A DNA stretch of 64,000 nt from Izemoplasma sp964435595 (GTDB lineage Bacteria > Bacillota_I > Bacilli_A > Izemoplasmatales > Izemoplasmataceae), in assembly GCA_964435595.1 (NCBI GenBank), contig CAYSZV010000006.1:1-64000 (forward strand). The letters are read 5' to 3'. A program made the translations under genes and the position numbers. This document shows, piece after piece, positions 8,267 to 16,781 of the stretch (its first letter is position 1; each line of letters starts with the position of its first letter). Below the pieces are notes generated by a model. The model was not told where the DNA came from and made no database searches. It saw only the letters and a program-made list of their open reading frames with translations.

Positions 8267-8326
8267 ATATTATACGTAGTCGAAAGATTGTTCAAATAAA
8301 TTACCCAAAAGTTAAGAATAAGTTAA
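8267..8326 (-). promoter_or_regulatory. Promoter of TasA-like gene 2 with TTAACT direct repeat
   Basis: Minus strand: TTAACT-N5-TTAACT (8310-8326), 14 bp, TTGAAC (8290-8295), 17 bp, TAATAT (8267-8272). Third copy of the architecture, with the repeat conserved while the intervening spacer bases differ. Confidence 0.8.
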
Positions 8327-8331
8327 TAATT

Positions 8332-8364
8332 AAAAAAAGGTAGATCTAAGATCACACCTTTTTC
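8332..8364 (-). terminator. Terminator of the kinase/receiver-Hpt operon
   Basis: Stem AAAAAGGT-GATC / GATC-ACCTTTTT (a mismatch of two bases within) with T's on the minus strand; it overlaps the stop codon at 8352. Confidence 0.65.
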
Positions 8365-9056
8365 AGTTCATTTATCAACTCTTTGTATTGTTTAAAAAAT
8401 TCATCTTTATGGATTGTTGCATACTCCAAATCATCCTGTTTCAAATGATCAAGAATAGATTGAGTTAAAACCAATATTCTAGTCGCTTTCAAATACGAAA
8501 AGGAACCTTTCATATAGTGAACTGCAGAATAAATTTCATCTTTATCATTCGTTTTGAATGCTTCTTTTATGCGTTTTGTATCTGATTCCTCTTCACTTAA
8601 AAAAGTATCAATTATATCTTTTTGTAGTTCAACATCTTTAAACGTTTTTTTATAATGTTCATAATCAAATATTGGAAGAGATTCCTTTTTCTCCGAAAGT
8701 TTAGTAAGGAGTTTAATTACTTTTTCTTTTTGTAATGGTTTGTTTAGAACACTAGTGAAGCCAACTTCAATCATCTCATCAGTTAAAGTTTCTTCTTGTT
8801 CTGATGTGATTGCTATGATTGGAATATCTTTTTCTTCTTTGATTTCTGAAGTAGCTTCAAATCCATTCATACCAGGAAGATAAAGGTTCATAAAAACAAC
8901 ACTTACACTTTCGTTTGTTGCTACATCGACTGCTTCATACCCATCTTTTGCTTCCAACACAGTTATTCCTAACGAAAGTAATAACGCACTTGTGATTCTT
9001 CTGCTTATCCGATTATCATCGACAATTAGTACAGTTTGATTTCTTATAGAATCCAT
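8352..9056 (-). CDS. Pseudo-receiver plus Hpt phosphotransfer protein
   Basis: 234 residues. An N-terminal receiver fold (1-~120) has the acidic pair 'VDDN', 'MNGFEA', 'AITSE' and 'LNKPL', but the phospho-acceptor position reads 'VVFMNLYLPGMNG': Asn57 replaces the usual Asp. The C-terminal ~110 residues are a helical Hpt module with 'AVHYMKGSFSYL', where the His is the phosphorylatable residue. It begins 18 bp after the hybrid kinase gene and shares its transcript. It is likely the phosphotransfer step between kinase and OmpR-type regulator, with a receiver that cannot take phosphate normally. AGGAGAGATTGAA precedes the start; the stop is TGA. Confidence 0.83.
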   Translation of the reverse strand: MDSIRNQTVLIVDDNRISRRITSALLLSLGITVLEAKDGYEAVDVATNESVSVVFMNLYLPGMNGFEATSEIKEEKDIPIIAITSEQEETLTDEMIEVGFTSVLNKPLQKEKVIKLLTKLSEKKESLPIFDYEHYKKTFKDVELQKDIIDTFLSEEESDTKRIKEAFKTNDKDEIYSAVHYMKGSFSYLKATRILVLTQSILDHLKQDDLEYATIHKDEFFKQYKELINELKKV

Positions 9057-9074
9057 TTCAATCTCTCCTAAATA

Positions 9075-12000
9075 TTATTCACTTATAAATGGGTTTTTAT
9101 CAAAATATGTGTTCAAGTTAGAAATTAATTCTCTAAGCGAATCTAACACTAAAGTGAAACTATCATTATCATATAAATCCTGTTTTAATTTGCTCTCAAA
9201 TAGTTTTGTATGATCATGCAAATCAGTTGCACCTATTGTTGCTGCTAACCCTTTTAAAGTATGTATTTCTGTTAATAAATCATCTTTTTCATCAATATGG
9301 AACATATTATCTAATGTTGAATCTAATTCCTTATAATCAACTAAGAAGGTATACAGTATTTCTAAATATAGCCCTTCATCTCCACTAACATTTATTAATC
9401 CGGATTCCGTGTCTAGGAAATCCATATTTAGTGATACAGCATCATTGTCATCGGAAACCGAAACTGAAACAATATCAATATATTTAGATAAAGCAACAAA
9501 CATTTTTTCAATTTCTAATGGCTTTGTCAGAAAATCATTCATTCCTACTTCAAAACACTTTTGTCTTTCTTCTTCAAGTGCATGAGCCGTCATTGCAACA
9601 ATTGGAATTCTTTGATATTTTGTCTTTGTTTCTCTAATAACTTTGGTTGCTTCCCTACCATTTAATAATGGCATTTGGATATCCATTAAGATTAATTTAT
9701 AGTCAAATTCATCAGCTTCTAATACTTCTAATACTTCAAGTCCATTGTTTGCAATTGTAACAGCAAACCCTTCTCTAGCTAATAATTCACCAACGATTTG
9801 TTGATTAATTTTGTTGTCTTCAGCTAGTATAATATTTGTACCTGGTTTCACAAGATTTACTCGATCTCCTGAAACACTTCTCGCTTTCGGGACAAACTTC
9901 TCTTCATTAAATAAAGTTAGAATAACTTCATAAAATAATGTAGGATTAATAGGTTTGTCTAAAAATTCAGATACCCCAGCTTTTTCTGCTTGATTCACAA
10001 TACTTTCTTTTGCGAAAGCAGAAATCATTATAATTTTTTGATTAGTAGTTATTAATTTTCTTTTCTTTATTGTTTTTAAGAATTCAATACCGTTCATACC
10101 TGGCATGACATAATCTAGAATAATCACATCAGGATTGCATTCTTTATTCTTTAACAATTCCATTGCCTCTTCTTGTGAAGTTAGTGCAGTGGTTTTAAAA
10201 TGCAAAGATTCACACATTTTTTGGACAATTTTTAAAGATGTTACATTGTCATCAACAATGAGAAATTCTAATTTCGAAATTGTTTCCGGTATTACTAGAT
10301 CCTTTTGTTTTTCTTGAACTAGTTTTAAAGGAATTGCAAAAGAAAATGTACTTCCAACATCTTTCTTACTTCTAATTTTGAGTTTTCCCTTCATCAATTC
10401 GATTAATCTATTGGTAATAGTTAATCCAAGTCCAGTACCACCATAACGCCTTGTAAAAGAACTGTCCGCTTGAGTAAACGGCTTTAAGATTTTATCAATT
10501 TGTTCTTCAGTCAAACCAATTCCAGAATCGATAATACTAAATACAGTATGCGGAACATCGTCTAATGTTTGACTCTTAATTTGTAAAACAACTTGTCCTT
10601 GATTGGTGAATTTAATAGCATTCATAGCTATATTAATCAATACTTGCCCTAGCCTCAATGGATCACCAATATATTTTTTTGGTAAATCAACAGGTATATC
10701 GAATAAAAATTCAATATTTTTACTCGTTGCTTGTAACGATACTACATTAGATAAATTATATAATACATCGTTCAAATTGAATTCTATTTCTTCAATCTTC
10801 ATTTTCTTTGCATCAATTTTTGAATAATCTAATATATTTTCAATAATCCCTAATAAGTTTTCAGCTGAACTTTTTAATTTATGGTTATAATCTCTTTGTC
10901 TTGTAGATAATTCTGTATTCTCTAGCAAAGTTGATAGTCCAACAATCGCACTCATAGGAGTTCGAATTTCATGTGACATGTTGGCTAAAAATTCCCCTTT
11001 TGCCTTATTTGCTTCATTTGCGATTTTTTCCATATCTTGAGAACGTTTTGTTACTTCTAACAGAGCGCTTCTAGTATGAACTTGCCAAAATACGAATGAA
11101 ACAATAATAAATAAAGCTACTATGATTATTAATAAGAATAGTCTACTATGGTAAATTGAATTATGAAAAGAAACATAGCCAAAATCTTCATATGGCTCAG
11201 CATTTATTAGTTTTAACGTAGTATGGACATCTTGATAGTTTTGCGGGATTGTCCAACCAGAAATCTTAGAATCAATTGCAGCTTGGTTTGTTTCTTCCAT
11301 TTCCATTAAAGCATTTGCTACTTGAATACCTAAATCATCAGCAATATGTGGTGCTTTCGACATTGGCCATTCAGGATATAACTGTGTAGATAATAAGAGT
11401 GGAAAATCAATCGTATCGATTCCTTTCAATACTTTAATATCTTCTAAAACAATCAGACCGTCTTCAACCATTTGTTCTATTACGCCAGTACGGACTGTAC
11501 CTGCATCTAACGTACCATCCAAGACCTTATTCACAACTTCTATGTTGGAATTTTCAAAAGAAACAGATCCAAAATCAATAGTAGGATCGATTCCATAATC
11601 AAGTAATTCCTTTTGAGCCATTTGGTATCCGCCAAATGAGAACTCATTCACAGCACCAAACGATTTTGTTTTAATATCTTCATAATTGTTGATATCAGGA
11701 TTACTTGCACTTGTAAAAATCACACTTCCAAAGGAAGTTGAAGTCACATCAACATTTAATCGTTCAACTGTGGCAATGCTTCTCACTCCATTATTAACAA
11801 CCAAATCCACAAATAATGATGAGTTAGTAAAAACAAAGTCTACCTCTTCATTACTAACAGCACCACGCACTTCATCATAGTCTAAAGGTACAATAACAAA
11901 AACGTGATCCGTTATTGCATCATTCAAATATAATGCAGTAGCATCCCACTTTGTAGATACATCATCTTTTCCTTCTGTTGCTAAGACACCAATTCTCACT

Positions 12001-12155
12001 GCCGATGGATCAACAAACTCAGTACGATACTCATGATAATACTCAACCTCTGTTACATTCTCTTGAATTGTTAGTAAATAGATAAATGAAAAGACAAACG
12101 TTGAAATTACAACGCCGTATGCAATTATTTCCTTAAATGTTAAAGCCTTATTCAT
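9075..12155 (-). CDS. PhnD-sensor hybrid histidine kinase with two receivers and Hpt
   Basis: 1026 residues from the ATG at 12155 (GGAGGTGCTTGT site; an upstream ATG at 12173 precedes that site). Order: membrane helix ~10-30; extracytoplasmic PhnD-like (phosphonate/phosphate-type) solute-binding domain ~50-300 with 'VRIGVLA', 'FVFTNSS', 'DAGTVRTG'; membrane helix ~338-358; HisKA 'FLANMSHEIRTPMS' (His395); HATPase with 'NAIKF', 'DSGIG' and 'GGTGLGL'; receiver 1 (Asp681, 'ILDYVMPGMNG'); receiver 2 (Asp825, 'LMDIQMPLLNG'); Hpt (His965, 'EIHTLKGLAATIG'). A full phosphorelay in one chain. It senses an extracellular ligand of unknown nature and probably controls the adjacent secreted fibre locus. 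Confidence 0.9.
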   Translation of the reverse strand: MNKALTFKEIIAYGVVISTFVFSFIYLLTIQENVTEVEYYHEYRTEFVDPSAVRIGVLATEGKDDVSTKWDATALYLNDAITDHVFVIVPLDYDEVRGAVSNEEVDFVFTNSSLFVDLVVNNGVRSIATVERLNVDVTSTSFGSVIFTSASNPDINNYEDIKTKSFGAVNEFSFGGYQMAQKELLDYGIDPTIDFGSVSFENSNIEVVNKVLDGTLDAGTVRTGVIEQMVEDGLIVLEDIKVLKGIDTIDFPLLLSTQLYPEWPMSKAPHIADDLGIQVANALMEMEETNQAAIDSKISGWTIPQNYQDVHTTLKLINAEPYEDFGYVSFHNSIYHSRLFLLIIIVALFIIVSFVFWQVHTRSALLEVTKRSQDMEKIANEANKAKGEFLANMSHEIRTPMSAIVGLSTLLENTELSTRQRDYNHKLKSSAENLLGIIENILDYSKIDAKKMKIEEIEFNLNDVLYNLSNVVSLQATSKNIEFLFDIPVDLPKKYIGDPLRLGQVLINIAMNAIKFTNQGQVVLQIKSQTLDDVPHTVFSIIDSGIGLTEEQIDKILKPFTQADSSFTRRYGGTGLGLTITNRLIELMKGKLKIRSKKDVGSTFSFAIPLKLVQEKQKDLVIPETISKLEFLIVDDNVTSLKIVQKMCESLHFKTTALTSQEEAMELLKNKECNPDVIILDYVMPGMNGIEFLKTIKKRKLITTNQKIIMISAFAKESIVNQAEKAGVSEFLDKPINPTLFYEVILTLFNEEKFVPKARSVSGDRVNLVKPGTNIILAEDNKINQQIVGELLAREGFAVTIANNGLEVLEVLEADEFDYKLILMDIQMPLLNGREATKVIRETKTKYQRIPIVAMTAHALEEERQKCFEVGMNDFLTKPLEIEKMFVALSKYIDIVSVSVSDDNDAVSLNMDFLDTESGLINVSGDEGLYLEILYTFLVDYKELDSTLDNMFHIDEKDDLLTEIHTLKGLAATIGATDLHDHTKLFESKLKQDLYDNDSFTLVLDSLRELISNLNTYFDKNPFISE

Positions 12156-12232
12156 ACAAGCACCTCCAAACATATAACAACATTATTGTACCATACATTC
12201 TGATTGATTTACTATTTCATTTTACAAATGAA

Positions 12233-12262
12233 AAAGACAAGGATAATAATATCCGTGTCTTT
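12233..12262 (-). terminator. Terminator of the desaturase/SDR/NTF2-like operon
   Basis: AAAGACAAGGAT/ATCCGTGTCTTT stem with one mismatch, 6-nt loop and T's on the minus strand, just past the stop at 12269. Confidence 0.75.
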
Positions 12263-12268
12263 ATATGA

Positions 12269-13852
12269 TTACTTTAAATTCTTTTTCACTTTGTCAGCTG
12301 CTAACTTACCTGTCAAAATCGAGATTGGAAGCCCACTAGGACTATAAGACCAAGCACCTGCTTGATATACATTTTTGATTGGAGTTAGAGCTGCTTTAGC
12401 GATACCTGGCATACTTGTTACTGCAGGCATTTTACCATTATCAAAGCCCCAACCAGTAATTGCACCGTGTGTATTATTGGTTCTTTGTTCAATTGTTAAT
12501 GGTGTACTTGAAAACTGTACCTCAATATGTTCTTTAAACCCTTTGAATATAGATTTATTCAAATTATCTATCATGTGTGTTTCACACAAAGCTTTAAACT
12601 CGTCGTACCAGCCTTGTTCTTGGACACCTTTCACAATTTTATAATCCATTAATGTTGAGATAACCAGTCCGGTTTTACCTTTCGGAGCCAACGACGAGTC
12701 TCTTAACCCAGGAATTGCAATTTCGTATGTATTCAGTCTAAAATATTCTTTCAACCAAGTAAGAACTTCTTTTTTATTTGTTGTATCCAACTCATCTTTC
12801 TTATAAAGAATATCGTTTAATCCATCTTTTAGAGGTGTGTAGAAGAAATGCCCAGTACATTTTGAAGAGAAATAATCTTTTGGCAAATTGGTACCAATAT
12901 AAATAGAAACAATGGAATCTCCACCATGACTTTCCAAGGCTATTTTCATTTGATTTGCTATTGCTTGTTTTTCTTTTACATCTTTCACTTTTTCAATATC
13001 TAAAAGCTTATACAAACTTCTATTGTCAGATGCCCATATTAAGTTTTTATAGTGGTATGTGTTTCCAGAATCATCTGTAACATATTTTTCTTGAGAATTA
13101 ACATATGTAATCGATGTCTTCTTCTTGATCTCAGCTCCCGCTTCTACAACAAACTTCTCCATCGCTTTAATAAGAGATCCTGTTCCACCTTTTGGATACC
13201 TATAATCCAAAAATAAACTGAAGTAACTTAGTGCGAAAAAAGCTGGAGTTTTATAAAAGAAATGTTGTCCAATCACATCAATTAAGGATTGATTTGAAGT
13301 AAAGCGTTTTAAATACTCGTCAACTGGAGTTTGCAAGCGTTCAATTTTTTTATATGTGAACAAATACTTAAACATCCATGGGAAAACAGTGGTGAGATAG
13401 AACTTTTTATTCGTTTTAATGTCAAAAAATAATGGATTGTCAATTCCATAAAGGATATCTAAATGTTTCATGATTTTCTTGATTTCTTTCATAATATTTA
13501 GAATATCTTTTTCATTATCAGGAAATTTCTCAATCAATACGTTTTGATAATCCAGCAAACTTTCTTTCGATACTACCTTGATAACCTTGTCTTCGATTCC
13601 CACAGAGACAGTGCTCTCTAGAAAATCAACTTTGATTCCTAGTTGATTTAACATAGGTCTTACAATTCCTGAATTCTCAATAGAGCGTATTCCACCATCA
13701 AAAATAAAGTCTTTGTATGGGAAAGAACTTACCAATCCACCCACTTTATCTTCTTTTTCTATAAGAAGTGTATTCAAGTTTTCTTTTGCACAATACGCTG
13801 AAGCTGTTAATCCTGCGATTCCACCGCCTACAACTATTACATCATATTCCAT
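12269..13852 (-). CDS. CrtI/RetSat-like FAD-dependent desaturase or isomerase
   Basis: 527 residues. N-terminal dinucleotide fold 'VIVVGGGIAGLTASAY' followed by 'LLIEKEDKVGG', and a C-terminal 'AGAWSYSPSGLPISILTGKLAA' segment, as in phytoene desaturases, carotenoid isomerases and retinol saturases. Members act on polyisoprenoid or other lipid substrates with FAD. It is the last gene of an operon with an SDR (2-bp gap) and an NTF2-like protein, a set that fits modification of a hydrophobic alcohol/ketone. No phytoene synthase is visible in the window, so a carotenoid role is unproven. GGAGGTGTAGAA precedes the start. Confidence 0.75.
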   Translation of the reverse strand: MEYDVIVVGGGIAGLTASAYCAKENLNTLLIEKEDKVGGLVSSFPYKDFIFDGGIRSIENSGIVRPMLNQLGIKVDFLESTVSVGIEDKVIKVVSKESLLDYQNVLIEKFPDNEKDILNIMKEIKKIMKHLDILYGIDNPLFFDIKTNKKFYLTTVFPWMFKYLFTYKKIERLQTPVDEYLKRFTSNQSLIDVIGQHFFYKTPAFFALSYFSLFLDYRYPKGGTGSLIKAMEKFVVEAGAEIKKKTSITYVNSQEKYVTDDSGNTYHYKNLIWASDNRSLYKLLDIEKVKDVKEKQAIANQMKIALESHGGDSIVSIYIGTNLPKDYFSSKCTGHFFYTPLKDGLNDILYKKDELDTTNKKEVLTWLKEYFRLNTYEIAIPGLRDSSLAPKGKTGLVISTLMDYKIVKGVQEQGWYDEFKALCETHMIDNLNKSIFKGFKEHIEVQFSSTPLTIEQRTNNTHGAITGWGFDNGKMPAVTSMPGIAKAALTPIKNVYQAGAWSYSPSGLPISILTGKLAADKVKKNLK

Positions 13853-13854
13853 TT

Positions 13855-14787
13855 CTACACCTCCATGTCATCTGGAAGACCACACATTTTTAGAGTCAAA
13901 TCCCAGATTGGTTGTTGCTTGTGTTTCTTTACAGCATGCCAAGCTGGTTTTTCTAAAATTGTTAAATTATAAAAATTCCCAGATTGATTTTTCAATTTTT
14001 CTTCTGTTGAAAGATAATAAATCGATTCTCCTGATATTGTTGATTTACCTAGAAAATGTTGAGTAAAAATTTTATACCAAGTTCTATAAAGCCACCCATT
14101 GTTACTTCCAATATTTGATTTTACCGCACCAGGATGCATTGCATTAATTGTCACATTAGAATCTTTTAGCCTCTCCGCTAATTCATACACAGTATACAAT
14201 TGTGCAACTTTTGATTGTCCATACCCTTTTAATCCTGTATAAATCCTTTTCTTGAAATTCACGTCTTTAATACGCAATCCATTAAAACGATGTCCCTCAG
14301 AGTTAACTTGGATGATTCTTGAATGTTTGTTTTCTTTTAATCTCGGAATCAAAAGTACGGTGAACAAAAACACACTCAAATGATTCACCATAAAGCTCAT
14401 TTCAATGTTATTTTTTGTGTATATTCTCTTGGTTGTATGTATTCCTACGCTATTAATTAAGACGTCTATTGTTTTATATGTATCTAAAATATGTTTTGCA
14501 GCTTGTCTCACGCTATCAAAATCACTAAAATCACAAATAACAATGTCGATTTTGACATTATATTTACCGCGTATATCATTTCTTAAATCATTTGCTTTTT
14601 GCTTGTTTCTTACTACCATTACGATATGTGCATCATGTTTAGCAAACTCCTCTAAAGTAGCCTTTCCTACTCCAGAAGTAGATCCACTAATAATGACAGT
14701 TTTATTCTTAAACGATGCGTTGCTTTTGCCTTGTTTCAAACGGGAATTTGTCATAAATTTTAATTCTTCAGGAAGCCAAATTTTCAT
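13855..14787 (-). CDS. Short-chain dehydrogenase/reductase (retinol-dehydrogenase-like)
   Basis: 310 residues, classical SDR fold: cofactor loop 'SGSTSGVGKAT' (TGxxxGxG variant), 'VVRN' after strand 2 suggesting NADP preference, 'LINSVG', catalytic Ser in 'IIQVNSEG' region and 'YGQSK' supplying Tyr and Lys. 'MHPGAVKSNIG' follows. The length and motifs resemble the RDH/WWOX-like branch. The ATG directly abuts the stop of the NTF2-like gene, with no strong ribosome site, so translation is probably coupled. It likely oxidises or reduces the same lipid-type substrate as the downstream FAD enzyme. Confidence 0.85.
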   Translation of the reverse strand: MKIWLPEELKFMTNSRLKQGKSNASFKNKTVIISGSTSGVGKATLEEFAKHDAHIVMVVRNKQKANDLRNDIRGKYNVKIDIVICDFSDFDSVRQAAKHILDTYKTIDVLINSVGIHTTKRIYTKNNIEMSFMVNHLSVFLFTVLLIPRLKENKHSRIIQVNSEGHRFNGLRIKDVNFKKRIYTGLKGYGQSKVAQLYTVYELAERLKDSNVTINAMHPGAVKSNIGSNNGWLYRTWYKIFTQHFLGKSTISGESIYYLSTEEKLKNQSGNFYNLTILEKPAWHAVKKHKQQPIWDLTLKMCGLPDDMEV

Positions 14788-15228
14788 TTATCCGAAGAAC
14801 TTTCTCATAAAAAATCTGTAAACTCTCCAAAAAATTGGAATCCCGTTGTAAATATCTCCCCATAAATCATAATAGTCTCTTTGTTCCATAATTTGCCCGT
14901 TTTCCCCTAATGTTAATCGAGATGCACCATACATAGGTGTGCTCGGAAAAATACGGAACGCCATCGTCATAGTCCATTCCATGTATATTACATTTTCTTC
15001 TCTCACTACATTTTTCAAATCCATATGGAGACTTTTACATCTTTTTGTCAAACGATTGCACATCTTCAAAAAGTCATCTTTACCTTCAATTCTCTGAATC
15101 GAGTCATGAAACACAATATTATCATGATAATAAGGGAAAATGTGAGACCAATCAGGCTTCTGATCTTTGCTATATGTCTTCGACCATTGTTCTTTAACCA
15201 AATCAACTGTTAGATCAAATTCTTTCAT
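14788..15228 (-). CDS. NTF2/SnoaL-like protein
   Basis: 146 residues from the ATG at 15228 (GAGGTGATAACT site; an upstream ATG at 15252 is less well placed). 'FPYYHDNIVFHDSIQRIEGKDDFLKMCNRL' and a series of alternating strands with 'MEWTMTM' fit the nuclear-transport-factor-2 cone fold, often a small-molecule binding or isomerase domain. First gene of the operon with an SDR and a desaturase-like flavoenzyme; such trios are common in steroid-like or polyketide-like lipid metabolism. Substrate unknown. Confidence 0.72.
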   Translation of the reverse strand: MKEFDLTVDLVKEQWSKTYSKDQKPDWSHIFPYYHDNIVFHDSIQRIEGKDDFLKMCNRLTKRCKSLHMDLKNVVREENVIYMEWTMTMAFRIFPSTPMYGASRLTLGENGQIMEQRDYYDLWGDIYNGIPIFWRVYRFFMRKFFG

Positions 15229-15320
15229 AGTTATCACCTCAATATCTTTCACTATTAAATTTTATCATATTCATACAAATATTCTTCTTTATTTGCACAG
15301 AGTATTTCTTCTAAATTTAC

Positions 15321-15764
15321 CTACACTAAAAAATATATAATAATTCCTGCAATTAACGTAAGAATAAAAGATAAAATTGTGTATGCCAATGTTTTGGAAT
15401 AGCCTCTTTTCAGCAGTCTTCCTTCATTATCCATTTTCTTAATAATTGGATACATCGTGAAGTAAAACATGAATGTTGAAAAAATCAAAGCAAAAGCCGC
15501 ATGCATTTGTGTAGTCTCATCCCCGAAAATTACAATTGTAATTGCCAAAGCGGCAAAAATTACTTTTACATTTGCAACCCAATTTGTTAAATATTTGATC
15601 AATTGAAAGAGTTCACTACCTTCATCGATTTCATGTATTGTTTTAAACATCCCAATACCGTTTCCCTCTTTCATTGTCGGGCTCGTATATAGAACAATAA
15701 TATTCAGAATTTCAAGAGAAACAAAAACCAAAATAACAATCTGTAATATATTCATCAAATCCAT
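15321..15764 (-). CDS. Small four-helix membrane protein, unknown
   Basis: 147 residues from the ATG at 15764 (AAGAAAGGT site); an in-frame ATG at 15800 would add 12 residues but has no site. Four hydrophobic segments with a charged loop 'KMDNEGRLLKRGY' between helices 3 and 4. I do not recognise the family. It lies between the DUF523 protein (7 bp from its longer frame) and the NTF2-like operon, in the same direction, and may be the tail of the photolyase transcript. Confidence 0.55.
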   Translation of the reverse strand: MDLMNILQIVILVFVSLEILNIIVLYTSPTMKEGNGIGMFKTIHEIDEGSELFQLIKYLTNWVANVKVIFAALAITIVIFGDETTQMHAAFALIFSTFMFYFTMYPIIKKMDNEGRLLKRGYSKTLAYTILSFILTLIAGIIIYFLV

Positions 15765-15806
15765 ACCTTTCTTTGTTAGACTTTCATATAAATTTATCAA
15801 TACAAC

Positions 15807-16781
15807 TTATACTGTTTTACCACTATCTGTAACCATAATTAGATCTTTTGGATACGGCGCAAAAATAGTTTGATCAACGAGATACGATTGTCCAAAACGA
15901 ATCGTCCAACCCTTCAAAACAGTTAAAACACTTGAATATGGTACTCTGTTATCCAAATATTCATTCTGCACTTCAAAATAATAGTCTTTTTCTTCTTTGC
16001 TTATATCATCTTTAAAATATCCATATATATGCTCTAAGACATTGATTCTTTTCTTTTTGGTCGGTTCAGATGATAATAATTTTCGCAATGTCACTTCATA
16101 TATTTCATATACTTCTTCAACTGGTAATTTACCATGATTTGCAACTGTGTTTCCTAGTTCTCGAAGCGTAACTTGGTTATAGGTCATAAATAAGTATTTA
16201 TTCAAAGAATGAAAACGAACCAAGTCTTTCATTTTGCTAATTTTCTTGATTTTTCTATATTCTGCAAGTGTAAAGATTTCTGTTAAAAATCGATTTCTGA
16301 TATTGAAATTAGACAGTCTTCTCTCTGTTTCAATTGGAGTATTTGGAAATTTCTCCCTGATTTTTCCTCCAAAAAGCCCAGGATTCTTTGCACTAACCAC
16401 ATGTGCTTTCCCAATATTCTGATATATTTTAACACTGTTTACGCCACAAGTAGGTGATTTTGCCTTCATGATAAACCCATCTATTTCTTTGTCTAACAGA
16501 CTATCTGTGTATTTGCTTGTATACTCTTGCATCGGCTCAGTAAAATCGTTTCCCTTGTTTGTAGACAGCAATTTAAGGCTTTCACCTTTTCTTTGGACTA
16601 GTCTAACTGCATCTCTAGGAGCACCCATCCCTATGGCAAGTTCAGGACAGGTTCTAATTACCTTAACAAAAGGAATCAATCTTTGGATATACTCATCACT
16701 AATTTTTTCTCCATCATAACGACATGATTCAAATTCAATACATGCACTAATAAATACTGTAGGTGTCTCATATGTTTTCAT
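15807..16781 (-). CDS. DUF523-DUF1722 (YbgA-type) protein
   Basis: 324 residues. The first ~150 match DUF523: 'SACIEFESCRYDGE', 'TCPELAIGMGAPRDAVRLV' and 'KAKSPTCGVNS', with the conserved cysteines in place. The rest is the helical DUF1722/YbgA domain, with 'HSLNKYLFMTYNQ' and 'YRxVPYSSVLTVLKGW'-like sequence. The gene overlaps the end of the photolyase gene by 14 bp. The same pair (ybgA-phr) is adjacent in enterobacteria, supporting a conserved link to DNA photorepair, although the biochemical role is unknown. Confidence 0.85.
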   Translation of the reverse strand: MKTYETPTVFISACIEFESCRYDGEKISDEYIQRLIPFVKVIRTCPELAIGMGAPRDAVRLVQRKGESLKLLSTNKGNDFTEPMQEYTSKYTDSLLDKEIDGFIMKAKSPTCGVNSVKIYQNIGKAHVVSAKNPGLFGGKIREKFPNTPIETERRLSNFNIRNRFLTEIFTLAEYRKIKKISKMKDLVRFHSLNKYLFMTYNQVTLRELGNTVANHGKLPVEEVYEIYEVTLRKLLSSEPTKKKRINVLEHIYGYFKDDISKEEKDYYFEVQNEYLDNRVPYSSVLTVLKGWTIRFGQSYLVDQTIFAPYPKDLIMVTDSGKTV

